Source of the DNA: Coxiellaceae bacterium
GTDB lineage: Bacteria; Pseudomonadota; Gammaproteobacteria; GCA-013414725
Direction of reading: 5' to 3'
DNA: 9,387 bases
Assembly: GCA_013414725.1 (NCBI GenBank)
Contig: CP058706.1
Coordinates: forward strand, 2,554,653 to 2,564,039
Position numbers and translations under genes: made by a program
In this document: positions 1 to 6,736 of the stretch, piece after piece
Numbering within the stretch: position 1 is the stretch's first letter
How the letters are laid out: each line of letters begins with the position of its first letter
The notes under the pieces: model-generated
Told to the model about the DNA's origin: nothing
The model's database searches: none
Seen by the model: only the letters and a program-made list of their open reading frames with translations

Positions 1-423
1 TACCAGCACCTTCCAACGGCTAATGATGTAGACGTTGACCATACTGCCTAATAAACTGCCAACAGTGCCCGCCAAGGCAAAGCGCAAGCTATTACCTAAA
101 ATTTGTTGAAATGCGGCTTCTCCAGTCCAACCATCAGCACCAGGCAATAAAACAATCAAATTGACCAACGCAGCAAATAATATTCCACAAAACATAGCCT
201 GCCATACCAAACGTTTAGCCAATACATAACCATAGACTTCAGAAATTACCCCACCTAACGTAAACGTAGCTGGAAAAATTAATGAAGCACTGGTAGCAAC
301 AAATGGGCCTAATTGTATCATTTTATAGGCCACTGTAGTGCCCGCCACCATGAATGTCACATACATCATGGCCAAAAGTGTTAAATACTTGTACTGGGAT
401 TGGGGGACTTTTATCAGGCCCAT
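1..423 (-). CDS. VUT family (YhhQ-like) queuosine-precursor transporter, C-terminus cut by window edge
   Basis: 141 codons run without a stop from the ATG at 423 to the window edge. The protein starts MGLIKVPQSQYKYL and is strongly hydrophobic, with membrane segments near residues 12-32, 40-60, 74-95 and 112-136. Recognisable family stretches are FPATFTLGGVISEVYGY (membrane segment ending in an acidic E-x-YG turn) and GSLLGSMVNVYIISRWKV. These match the VUT/DUF165 family, whose E. coli member YhhQ imports queuosine precursors (preQ0/preQ1) across the inner membrane for tRNA modification. Family members are about 210-230 residues, so roughly the last third lies outside the window. The start is supported by AGGAG six bases upstream (430-434, minus strand). 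The substrate is inferred from the family; family membership is much safer than the exact ligand. Confidence 0.85.
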   Translation of the reverse strand, partial: MGLIKVPQSQYKYLTLLAMMYVTFMVAGTTVAYKMIQLGPFVATSASLIFPATFTLGGVISEVYGYVLAKRLVWQAMFCGILFAALVNLIVLLPGADGWTGEAAFQQILGNSLRFALAGTVGSLLGSMVNVYIISRWKVLV

Positions 424-429
424 GGGCTT

Positions 430-434
430 CTCCT
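430..434 (-). promoter_or_regulatory. Ribosome binding site of the VUT transporter
   Basis: Read on the minus strand this is AGGAG, with six bases (AAGCCC) to the ATG at 423. The spacing is near ideal and fixes the start of the transporter. Confidence 0.75.
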
Positions 435-468
435 AAATAATTATTATTACATAAAAATGTTCAGAAAA

Positions 469-497
469 ACTATACCTATGATGGCTTAAAATGTGAG
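469..497 (-). promoter_or_regulatory. Putative sigma70 promoter of the VUT transporter
   Basis: On the minus strand a -10-like TATAGT (469-474) lies 17 bases from a -35-like CTCACA (492-497, 4 of 6 matches to TTGACA). Transcription would begin around 462, giving a leader of about 40 bases. It sits between repeat copy A and the gene, so the repeat is just upstream of the promoter. This is a consensus match by eye only. Confidence 0.4.
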
Positions 498-507
498 TGG
501 GGATGCA

Positions 508-800
508 TGTCATTACAATCTGAGATATCGCCACGATTTTTTCAAATCAGTGAATTCGAAAGCAATGGCGTAAAAACTAGCAGCTTGTTATTGCTGTCAA
601 TATTAAGTATTTCGCTGCAGGTGTAAAAATAAATCCCGTCATCCCGCGGCGAAGACCGCGGGAACCAGGGCTATTGTGTGAAGTACGTATTGCCTGATGG
701 ATCCCGCGGTCTTCGCCGCGGGATGATGAGGAGGGTTAGTAAGTAATTAATTTAACTGCTTACATAAAAATTCGTGGAGACACCTAAGCTCGTAATGACC
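508..800. repeat. Palindromic MITE-like repeat, copy A
   Basis: A non-coding element of about 290 bp with imperfect terminal inverted repeats of about 35 bp. The left end reads TGTCATTACAATCTGAGATA; the right end, complemented, reads GGTCATTACGAGCTTAGGTG, and both continue into a CCACGA-T-rich block. The centre holds a long GC-rich hairpin (639-726). The part from about 543 to 779 is nearly the same as the complement of 8650-8823 (copy B), but copy A carries about 60 extra bases at its centre because the GC-rich palindrome is doubled around a 38-base loop. No coding capacity for a transposase is seen and no obvious target-site duplication is visible. It resembles the dispersed intergenic palindromes of host-associated gammaproteobacteria and Rickettsiales. 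Confidence 0.7.
639..726. repeat. Perfect 25-bp GC-rich inverted repeat (hairpin) in copy A
   Basis: Arms 639-663 and 702-726 are perfect complements, each containing CCCGCGGCGAAGACCGCGGG, separated by a 38-base loop. Each arm is itself a small palindrome (CCCGCGG, CGAAGA, CCGCGGG), so alternative cruciforms are possible. On the minus strand the hairpin is followed by a T-rich run (622-634), so it could also stop transcription coming from the right. Confidence 0.75.
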
Positions 801-921
801 AACACTGAGACTTTAAATAATATTTATGGCTTCTCCATTACAACGCTCTTCGGTAGGAATCGATTGCTAATACACAACATTGATAATAATAAAACTACTA
901 ATAGTTTTTACAATCGATTCT

Positions 922-950
922 GTTACAATCAGAAGCAAATAATTTATAAA
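922..950 (+). promoter_or_regulatory. Possible sigma70 promoter of the giant gene
   Basis: GTTACA (922-927) and TATAAA (945-950) are separated by 17 bases. They would start transcription near 957, about 23 bases before the ATG at 980. A perfect TTGACA occurs at 951-956 but has no -10 box at the right distance. The surrounding DNA is very AT-rich, so chance matches are likely. Confidence 0.3.
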
Positions 951-970
951 TTGACAACATTATCCATAAA

Positions 971-977
971 AGGGGAG
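971..977 (+). promoter_or_regulatory. Ribosome binding site of the giant gene
   Basis: AGGGGAG lies just before the ATG at 980. The AGGGG part is four bases from the start codon, slightly short but acceptable. It supports 980 as the start of the giant gene and argues against the short open frame that begins inside repeat copy A. Confidence 0.5.
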
Positions 978-979
978 TT

Positions 980-1309
980 ATGGTACTAGAAAAATCAGGG
1001 CATTACAGCACAAAAGAGCAAGTTGATGAACTACTGACAGACAACAATCCAAACTTTGAAAAAATTGATATTTTACTCAACTCATTATTGACTTATGAAG
1101 CATCTTGGTTAATACAAGATAAAGACAATCTATCTTTAATCACCCAATTACTCGAGAAGCTACTAGACTGCGACTTTCAAAAATGGACAATAAAAGATGG
1201 AGTTGACATTGAAAAATATAAAAAATTTACTGATGACATTGTCGATTTATGCTTAAACTTTGATTATGATAAAAAGAAGAGTGGCTCAAGAATTTACAAA
1301 ATTTACTAA
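980..1309 (+). CDS. Giant gene fragment 1: N-terminus, helical, no recognised domain
   Basis: 109 residues starting MVLEKSGHYSTKEQ, the probable true N-terminus given the Shine-Dalgarno at 971. No signal peptide or membrane segment. The sequence is acidic and predicted helical from its leucine spacing (IDILLNSLL, LITQLLEKLLD). The last dozen residues are out-of-frame: near 1270 the real chain moves to another frame, reading KEEWLKNLQNLLKKLFQNLPQQ and on to about 1400. The usual N-terminus of similar large eukaryotic-like proteins carries TPR-like helices, but no clear TPR consensus is visible in this part. Confidence 0.5.
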   Translation: MVLEKSGHYSTKEQVDELLTDNNPNFEKIDILLNSLLTYEASWLIQDKDNLSLITQLLEKLLDCDFQKWTIKDGVDIEKYKKFTDDIVDLCLNFDYDKKKSGSRIYKIY

Positions 1310-1438
1310 AAAAACTTTTCCAAAATCTGCCACAGCAAACAATCTTGTTCTTATCAGCAGCAAACTTCCGCTCGAAAACATGGCAAAAGGAAATGTCACA
1401 CAAACCTGGCATACCCAATTAACTGCTTTAACTAAAAA
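1264..1438 (+). pseudogene. Giant gene fragment 2: short frame-switching stretch
   Basis: Two short stretches bridge the flanking fragments. In one frame (about 1273-1400) the chain reads EEWLKNLQNLLKKLFQNL and later LFLSAANFRSKTWQKEMSH. In another (about 1400-1438) it reads TWHTQLTALTKK. Both are amphipathic and fit between the fragments on either side. The open frame starting ATGATTATG at 1260 overlaps this region, but only its last third belongs to the chain. Confidence 0.4.
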
Positions 1439-1768
1439 GTGTTCCCAACCTTACCAGCAGAAAAACAAGTCATTTATTACTCAAAATTAGCGCAAATCTA
1501 CATGCGCCAACAAGACGATGAAACTGCACTTTGGTATGCCACAGCAGCATGGCGAATGCTAAAAAATCAACCCGAGGAACCACTATACCATGAGATAAAA
1601 ACTTTAATCTCTGATTTGGAGAACATCTTATTTGACAATGCAATATGGCCTTTGTTAGATCAGAGACATGGTTTTCTTAAAGCCTATTACAAAATTCAAT
1701 TACAATCACAATATAAACGCTTATTACAAACTTCTGGCAAAAGCCAAAAGATTTTAATGGCTTTGTAA
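1439..1768 (+). CDS. Giant gene fragment 3: TPR-like helical region
   Basis: 109 residues. The stretch KLAQIYMRQQDDETALWYATAAWRML has the spacing of a tetratricopeptide repeat (small and aromatic residues as in A-x-x-Y and A-L-x-Y-x-x-A), which suggests a protein-interaction helix pair. A frame change near 1745, at a run of four A, makes its last eight residues wrong; the true chain continues as KDFNGFVTDIESKNQQLKTN. The GTG taken as its start is not a real start. Confidence 0.5.
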   Translation: MFPTLPAEKQVIYYSKLAQIYMRQQDDETALWYATAAWRMLKNQPEEPLYHEIKTLISDLENILFDNAIWPLLDQRHGFLKAYYKIQLQSQYKRLLQTSGKSQKILMAL

Positions 1769-2100
1769 CTGACATTGAATCAAAAAATCAACAATTAAAA
1801 ACTAATATTGCCGAACATATTAAAATGCTCAAAGCCCGCAGTCAATATCTCACTGTAACTGCTTTTAGCCGGCTCTATCAGCATCAAATAAGCCCTCTCA
1901 CTGCTTTATTTCCTGAATTTGAGTTTTATGCCAATATTTCTCAACGGCAATACTTCAATGGCCAATTTATTGATCCAGCAAAAACTGAGATGCTTTGGTT
2001 CAAACAAAGCCAAGAGCTCGAAATGATCCGACAAGCGTTTCAGCTACAGCAAAATAGCATTAGGCCTCAAGATTTCCAATCTGCCATATTAAATTTTTGA
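1747..2100 (+). CDS. Giant gene fragment 4: helical region before the nucleotidyltransferase
   Basis: The frame is open from about 1747, although the first ATG is at 1825. The chain is helical and rich in Q, F and L. Its end (IRPQDFQSAILNF) runs directly into the next fragment through a run of five T at 2094-2098, where losing one base causes the stop at 2098-2100. The joined reading, ILNF then LTNSLRALAIRLGEAPCDW, places a helix directly before the nucleotidyltransferase core, as in DUF294-type proteins. Confidence 0.5.
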   Translation, partial: KDFNGFVTDIESKNQQLKTNIAEHIKMLKARSQYLTVTAFSRLYQHQISPLTALFPEFEFYANISQRQYFNGQFIDPAKTEMLWFKQSQELEMIRQAFQLQQNSIRPQDFQSAILNF

Positions 2101-2921
2101 CCAATTCATTACGTGCATTAGCAATCAGATTGGGCGAAGCGCCTTGTGATTGGTGCGTTGGCGTCTGTGGATCATATGCCTTGGGTTATATGACGCCTTA
2201 TTCAGATTTGGACATTTTTATCTTAGTCAAAGACAGCAAGTATATTGTCAATGCTTATTTTCAATCTTTAATCACGATTTTGCGCCGCCATTTGATTACT
2301 TTAAGTGAACCATGGCAATGGAATTCTCACTCACCTCAATCATTAGGGTTGCACTTAGATGAAGGTGATTTCCTTCGTATTACGCATACAATCAAGTATG
2401 AAACCAGCAATGACAACAATAATAAGGCCGTCTTACCAAAATTATTACAAACACCTGAGGGCTTGGCGCAGTGGGTCATTGAGAAATGCCAACAAGAAGA
2501 AGACGCTGAATTTGTAGTCGGCTATAGTTTGTTGACAACGGTACCATTGGCCATTGACGATAAAAGTGCAACGCTATTTGAAGAGTACCAAACTAGATTA
2601 AACGAAAAACTAGTCCCTCAAGTACGCCAACTAATAGCCTGTAATTTTATCAACCGATACCAAAAACAACTGAATACCAAAGATTTTAAAGCCAAATCAA
2701 TATTACATGGCCTCGTCTTGTGGTCAGTGGCCAAAGCGCTTTATACTACAGAATCGGTTTTTAATTCCAACTCAATAATTAAACCATATTCCTACCACCA
2801 TGATAATAATGCATCTGATACAAATTTATTTAATCAATGCTTAACAACTTTGATACAACAAATACAACAACAGCGTTTTACCTATGAATTAGAAAATGGA
2901 AAAAAACCACAAATCAATTAA
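2097..2921 (+). CDS. Giant gene fragment 5: GlnD/DUF294-like nucleotidyltransferase domain
   Basis: 274 residues, the largest intact piece of the N-terminal half. Residues 25-40 hold the nucleotidyltransferase signature of the polymerase-beta superfamily, GSYALGYMTPYSDLDI: Gly25-Ser26, then Asp37-x-Asp39, the metal-binding carboxylates. These are all intact. After it come a GLHLDEGD stretch, LLQTPEGLAQWV, and a helical part ending NTKDFKAKSILHGLVLWSVAKALY, which resembles the helical 'nucleotidyltransferase substrate-binding' region (DUF294/DUF4537-type) of GlnD-like proteins. Related bacterial enzymes transfer a nucleotide to a protein or small molecule; the target here is unknown. The nominal TTG start is an artefact of a frame break at about 2096, and the stop at 2919 follows a break in the run of seven A at 2900-2906. 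No classic GlnD HD or ACT domain follows, so it is not the PII regulator GlnD itself. Confidence 0.7.
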   Translation: MTNSLRALAIRLGEAPCDWCVGVCGSYALGYMTPYSDLDIFILVKDSKYIVNAYFQSLITILRRHLITLSEPWQWNSHSPQSLGLHLDEGDFLRITHTIKYETSNDNNNKAVLPKLLQTPEGLAQWVIEKCQQEEDAEFVVGYSLLTTVPLAIDDKSATLFEEYQTRLNEKLVPQVRQLIACNFINRYQKQLNTKDFKAKSILHGLVLWSVAKALYTTESVFNSNSIIKPYSYHHDNNASDTNLFNQCLTTLIQQIQQQRFTYELENGKKPQIN

Positions 2922-3400
2922 TTGATTTCAAAAATAGCTCTGGTTATTTAAATCCAGAATTCATCAGCATTCTCTTAAGCTTACTCTATGATCCCAGATA
3001 TTTAATCCTTAAAAATAATGTATATGTGCAAGCTTTATGTCATGCATTATGGCTAGAACAACAAAAAGTATTGCCTACCTACCAGCTTTTCACCAAAGCC
3101 ATAAGTCAAGCCAACATCCATGCAATCACAGTTTCCTGGCAAGCCGTTGCTGAATGGGCACAAAACTTGCTTGATCAAGAGCACCAATCATTAAAAACAC
3201 AATGGCACAATATATCAACCAATTCTAATAATACTAATAGCAATACTGAATTGCTTGATCTACACCATAGAATTAAAGCATTGCCACTTTATTTATGTAT
3301 TGTTACTCAAATTACACAGCAACAACTGCCAGACACGACTGAATTTATTGATGTTTTCTTAAAAATCAGGCGGCCCTGGAAAAAACCAAAGCATTTTTAA
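2900..3400 (+). CDS. Giant gene fragment 6: first tandem helical module
   Basis: The frame is open from about 2900 (IDFKNSSGYLNPEFISILLSLLYD), well before its first possible start GTG at 3026. Key stretches are ALCHALWLEQQKVLP, SWQAVAEWAQNLLDQE and QITQQQLPDTTEFIDVFLK. The same order of motifs returns in the fragment at 3460-3890, so this is the first of two internal repeats of about 150 residues. A frame change near 3370 makes its last residues wrong; the true chain continues ALEKTKAFL. The module was not recognised as a named domain. Confidence 0.5.
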   Translation, partial: KKTTNQLIDFKNSSGYLNPEFISILLSLLYDPRYLILKNNVYVQALCHALWLEQQKVLPTYQLFTKAISQANIHAITVSWQAVAEWAQNLLDQEHQSLKTQWHNISTNSNNTNSNTELLDLHHRIKALPLYLCIVTQITQQQLPDTTEFIDVFLKIRRPWKKPKHF

Positions 3401-3459
3401 TTTTTTCAAGATGCCAGTCAAACATTAACAAGCATTAATATCAATGACAATAACGCTGA

Positions 3460-3876
3460 ACAAAATGCTTGTATGAATGTTTTTGGCGTATTTTATTATT
3501 GGAACAAGAGCACTTAACAACAGCAGACCGACTAGCTACACAAGCCTTTAATCAATTGACACTTCCAGCAAATTATATCATTACCATTACTCGCTCGTGG
3601 AAAACATTAGAGGCTTGGTTAAGACAATTGCTGCAGCAACATTTGGCCAAATGTAATGGCGTGGCAAAAACGAAACTCTTGGATCACAAAAATTATCAAA
3701 TCAGCGATAATAACAATACTGGTCAATCATGGTGGAGAATAGAAACCAGCTGGTTTTATCTTGCTTTATTGTGGCAAATAAAACAGCAAGAATTACCTAC
3801 ACAAGTCAACATTATTGATTTAATCACAAAGCAAAAACTTGATTTGGGGAAAAAAAGCGATCATTGCCCTGCTTAA
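3460..3876 (+). CDS. Giant gene fragment 7: second tandem helical module
   Basis: Key stretches are ECFWRILLLEQEHLTTADRL, SWKTLEAWLRQLLQQ and LLWQIKQQELPTQVNIIDLI, matching in order LWLEQQKVLP, SWQAVAEWAQNLLDQ and QITQQQLPDTTEFIDV of the previous module. A linking stretch in another frame (3401-3468, FFQDASQTLTSININDNNAEQ) connects the two. At 3850-3856 a run of seven A breaks the frame; the chain continues as AIIALLKLIHDTFH in the next fragment. Confidence 0.5.
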   Translation, partial: TKCLYECFWRILLLEQEHLTTADRLATQAFNQLTLPANYIITITRSWKTLEAWLRQLLQQHLAKCNGVAKTKLLDHKNYQISDNNNTGQSWWRIETSWFYLALLWQIKQQELPTQVNIIDLITKQKLDLGKKSDHCPA

Positions 3877-4591
3877 ACTGATACATGACACTTTTCATTC
3901 CAATAAAGATAACGAATCACCGATAATGAAACTAGGGTCATTAACAATTCATATTTTACACTATGGGATCTTCCTACCTTTACAACAAGCCCTAGAAAAA
4001 TCATCACCTAATTATCAATTTTTACTGCAAAATTTACTAAAATCATTTTTGGACATGCGTTATGATCAATTTAGCAGATTTGATGAAGATTCGCATTCCA
4101 TGGTGATAAATCACCTCTTCTATACGACGTTGATTGAGTATCCTTCCTCTTGTGGATGGTCACCTTTATATGAGAGAGAACAAAGGCGCTGGATGAACTC
4201 AGTCAAATCTTTATCAACTGATGAACCTACCTCTTGCATCGTTGAAGGAATACCTGAAACAAAACAGCGGCAATATTTGCCAATGACATTGATTGATATC
4301 TTGTTTAAAGACCATGAACTACAAATAAATCCTCAACAGAAATCAACCGAATCTACTATTATTCAATTTCAATGGAAGCAACAAACATTCTTTTTAAAAA
4401 CCTTTCCAACCGATACACTAGACGGATTAGATCAACAACTAGCCATCGAATATTTACATCGTTTGCTCGGCGGCAGCTCTCATGTTGCTCTAACATGGCC
4501 ACTAAAATTAATTTATCAGCAAGATGAACAAAGAAAAACTTATTATTGCACTGTTAGCCAAGAGGTAATTGGAGACGACCTAGAAAAATAG
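3839..4591 (+). CDS. Giant gene fragment 8: helical region leading into a kinase-like domain
   Basis: 250 residues. The first half is helical. The second half, from about 4250, has beta-strand and helix features of a degenerate kinase-like N-lobe: FQWKQQTFFLKTFP with a lysine in a VAVK-like strand, AIEYLHRLLGG as a possible C-helix with its glutamate, and TWPLKLIYQQ then YCTVSQEVIGDDLE, resembling a strand and hinge. The stop at 4589 follows a run of A at 4583-4588; the chain goes on in another frame. The kinase assignment rests on pattern recall, not a search. Confidence 0.45.
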   Translation: MIWGKKAIIALLKLIHDTFHSNKDNESPIMKLGSLTIHILHYGIFLPLQQALEKSSPNYQFLLQNLLKSFLDMRYDQFSRFDEDSHSMVINHLFYTTLIEYPSSCGWSPLYEREQRRWMNSVKSLSTDEPTSCIVEGIPETKQRQYLPMTLIDILFKDHELQINPQQKSTESTIIQFQWKQQTFFLKTFPTDTLDGLDQQLAIEYLHRLLGGSSHVALTWPLKLIYQQDEQRKTYYCTVSQEVIGDDLEK

Positions 4592-4746
4592 TGGCTGAAA
4601 CACCCACCTGGCTTGACGAAATTGATCCCATCAACTATGGACAAGTATGGTTATTAACTTATCTGACTTCACCAAAAAATGCAACTTGCAACACATTAAA
4701 GGGGAACGTTTATTTGGCAACCAAAAACATTATTAAAATTAATTAA
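4585..4746 (+). pseudogene. Giant gene fragment 9: kinase-like region, short bridge
   Basis: From 4585 the chain reads KIVAETPTWLDEIDPINYGQ, then VWLLTYLTSPKNATCNTLK. The LLTYLTSPKNAT part resembles the segment before the nucleotide and metal site in actin-fragmin or PI3/4-kinase-like folds, where P-x-D-x-x-x-x-N is usual; here only proline and one asparagine are clear. A break near 4700, at AAAGGGG, moves the chain to the next frame. Confidence 0.4.
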
Positions 4747-5191
4747 TAATCGATACAGTTTTGCACCACCATTTCAATCGGTCACCACCAATGGTTGGAT
4801 TTACTCTGAAAGCCGTGATTTAGTCACTGTAAAAACACCCCTTTATCTTTTGCCACAACATCAAGACAATTGGGATGAAAATGTTCTAACTTGGCTACAA
4901 ATCATACATCCTGACAAACTGTTCCGCTTTTGGCAACATCACCTAGAAAAATTTAACCGTCTATTTAAAATAAGTCTTGAAAAACAATCAAATAAACAAC
5001 AAACCCATGCTAATTGGATGAAAAGTTGGATTTTTTATTCTTATAATCGTACTCAACCTCAACCACAAATAGAGACCCATGATTTAGTTGATACTTCAAA
5101 GCAAATATACTATTCAATGAAAGAAAAATTAATATTATTACACCGATGGCTAGGGCAACAAAAACTCCTCCCAGCTACGCACTCACATTAA
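4700..5191 (+). CDS. Giant gene fragment 10: C-lobe-like part of the kinase-like region
   Basis: The frame is open from 4700. It reads TFIWQPKTLLKLINNRYSFAP then PFQSVTTNGWIYSE and KTPLYLLPQHQDNWDENVL, followed by TWLQIIHPDKLFRFWQHHLE. LINNRYSFAPP sits where related kinase-like proteins have an I-D-N-D motif binding metal; the aspartates are replaced, so catalytic activity would be doubtful. The C-terminal helices include YYSMKEKLILLHRWLGQQKL. The first internal start codon, TTG at 4850, is not a true start. Confidence 0.45.
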   Translation, partial: RGTFIWQPKTLLKLINNRYSFAPPFQSVTTNGWIYSESRDLVTVKTPLYLLPQHQDNWDENVLTWLQIIHPDKLFRFWQHHLEKFNRLFKISLEKQSNKQQTHANWMKSWIFYSYNRTQPQPQIETHDLVDTSKQIYYSMKEKLILLHRWLGQQKLLPATHSH

Positions 5192-5429
5192 GCCAATTTG
5201 AAAACTTTTGGCAGAATTTTATTCTCACCTGAAAAATGAGATCAAGACTTATAATGAGCTTCAAAACTGCTTAAATGATAAGACTGATACTTCATTAATT
5301 GAGGAAAATTTAAGCCCAAAACACTTGGACAAAAGCCTTAAATTACCTCTAAGTTATGTACAAGCAATTGATTTTCGTCGCATGCGCAGAGAAAACCGCA
5401 CCGACAAAAGAACAATTTTTCATGTTTAA
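5170..5429 (+). CDS. Giant gene fragment 11: linker before the leucine-rich repeats
   Basis: A bridging frame reads YALTLSQFENFWQNF (5176-5220). It is followed, after a one-base shift at a T run near 5220, by YSHLKNEIKTYNELQNCLND and later LSPKHLDKSLKLPLSYVQAID (5223-5375). No domain recognised; the charged helical composition suggests a linker. Near 5385 the chain passes to the frame of the leucine-rich repeats. Confidence 0.4.
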
Positions 5430-5625
5430 CCTATTAAATATTATTATTGAAAATACTAAACAACATAATATTGATAAACATAAAGATGTAAATTATCACA
5501 CACTCTTTGAATTAGATTTATCAGGATGTGAAGTAATCAATGAAAGCATGCTGATTGATCTATTAGAAAAACTACCAAAACTGCGAGTACTCACTCTAAA
5601 GAGTGCCCGCAATTTAATATTTTAA
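5356..5625 (+). CDS. Giant gene fragment 12: leucine-rich repeats, cysteine-containing type
   Basis: Only the part after about 5385 belongs to the chain. LFELDLSGCEVINESMLIDL then LEKLPKLRVLTLKS fits the cysteine-containing leucine-rich repeat (L-x-x-L-x-L-x-x-C-x-x-I-x), the type paired with F-boxes in eukaryotic FBXL/AMN1 proteins. A one-base shift near 5606 replaces the expected C-P with ARNL; in the neighbouring frame it reads CPQFNILTIVQILSHRL, restoring the repeat. Confidence 0.55.
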   Translation: MYKQLIFVACAEKTAPTKEQFFMFNLLNIIIENTKQHNIDKHKDVNYHTLFELDLSGCEVINESMLIDLLEKLPKLRVLTLKSARNLIF

Positions 5626-5846
5626 CAATAGTTCAAATATTGTCGCACCGGTTAAATCAATCACGTTATTCGTCTTATTTTGATGTGTTGTGCCCAGAAT
5701 TAGAGACAATAATCATGACGATTAACAAACGGACTGTGAAACTTGAATTGCCAGCTAATACTGAACAACGTCGTTCGTTGAGTTATCTAACAGAAACCTA
5801 TTTAGCCAACCTTAGGAAAGCCATTCATTTTTTGAAGCAAGGCTGA
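5604..5846 (+). CDS. Giant gene fragment 13: end of leucine-rich repeats
   Basis: From 5604 the chain reads CPQFNILTIVQILSHRLNQS and reaches FDVLCPELETIIMTINKR, a second C-P-x-L repeat turn. The rest (LELPANTEQRRSLSYLTETY) is a helical capping region. The run of six T at 5828-5833 breaks the frame, giving the stop at 5844. Confidence 0.5.
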   Translation, partial: CPQFNILTIVQILSHRLNQSRYSSYFDVLCPELETIIMTINKRTVKLELPANTEQRRSLSYLTETYLANLRKAIHFLKQG

Positions 5847-6439
5847 AAATCATTGATCAATCATCGGAGATATTCCCAAAGTACTATGAGGAAATAATCA
5901 CTAGCTTTGGACAAATTGACAATCTAAGTTTTAGCTTCATTAAAACCTCTTTCAAAGAAAGAGTATTAAATGAACTGATTATGGTAGGCACACCCTTTCC
6001 TGATGATCTGACCACTCATGCTCACTTTGACCCAACTGATAAACTAGTTTTTGACGATGCCACTACTTCATTTAAAGAGGATGACTCAAAGAAACTTGAA
6101 GCTGCCACTAACCTTAATTCCGAAGATTTAATGACCACTTTTTATCAAGTTAACAATCCATTTGTAAACCTTAATAAAACCTCAAGAGAAGATGCATCAA
6201 GCTCATCAGACACAGAGAATTCTATTGAGTCTGACAAAAGAATAAGCAGTGTAGAATTGCTTAATAATTTTGCTATAGACCCTAAAAAAACTTCGTTTCA
6301 AAAAATAAAATCAGAAAATAAAAAAGCAGCCGAAAATCCTGCTTCTTTAGGAAGAATGGCTGCAATCAGGGCATTTCCTCATATGACGCCCATGAAAAAA
6401 GCTATTTTCTTGCTATTTTATCTAACCTCCTTTTTCTAA
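5836..6439 (+). CDS. Giant gene fragment 14: polar linker and first HEAT helix
   Basis: The frame is open from about 5836: FFEARLKIIDQSSEIFPKYY, then EERVLNEL-like helices and, from 5981, a polar low-complexity stretch (SREDASSSSDTENSIESDKR) that looks like a disordered linker. The end, LGRMAAIRAFPHMTP, starts a HEAT repeat. Near 6392, just before a run of six A, the frame breaks; the chain continues as NEKSYFLAILSNLLF. Confidence 0.5.
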
Positions 6440-6490
6440 TCAAGCAACTTACCCAATGGTGGCTGATGCAATTAAAAAGCCTTTCCAGAA

Positions 6491-6736
6491 TTGCCTATTA
6501 AACATGCGATCAATTTTTTAGATGCTTTAGACAGTGACCACCCTGATGATAGTATGCATATTATCAAAGGAATCGGGCTCTTAGCAGCAAGTTTTCCCAA
6601 GAAAATACATATTGATGTCCTAAAAAGCTCAGCAACATCTTTCGCAATAATAAGTTTTCCATCGCAATACGAGTTGCAGCCATTGACTCCGCTAGTCAAT
6701 TTGATTGTTATACCCACGCTGTCATTGATGACTTAG
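6491..6736 (+). CDS. Giant gene fragment 15: HEAT repeats
   Basis: LPIKHAINFLDALDSDHPDD and IIKGIGLLAASFPKKIHIDV are HEAT-type helices. Two shifts just before it (about 6433 and 6480) bridge through SNQATYPMVADAIKK. After about 6640 the listed frame is wrong; the chain goes on in the next fragment as FSIAIRVAAIDSASQFDCYT. The TTG start is not real. Confidence 0.45.
   Translation: MPIKHAINFLDALDSDHPDDSMHIIKGIGLLAASFPKKIHIDVLKSSATSFAIISFPSQYELQPLTPLVNLIVIPTLSLMT

Noticed and set aside
508..800. CRISPR array or tRNA-like structures in the repeat regions
   Set aside because: The repeats are inverted, not regularly spaced direct repeats, and no cloverleaf with anticodon and T-loop could be found.
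951..956. Perfect TTGACA as a -35 box for the giant gene
   Set aside because: At 17 bases downstream lies the AGGGGAG ribosome binding site, not a -10 box.
774..989. Short plus-strand open frame of 71 codons beginning with TTG
   Set aside because: It starts inside repeat copy A, has no Shine-Dalgarno, no recognisable motif, and overlaps the better supported start at 980.
1227..1418. Minus-strand open frame of 63 codons
   Set aside because: Antisense shadow of the giant gene; no motif and no ribosome binding site, while the plus strand has a continuous protein signal.
6472..6717. Minus-strand open frame of 81 codons
   Set aside because: Antisense to clear HEAT repeats; its hydrophobic look comes from complementing Asp/Asn/Ile-rich codons.
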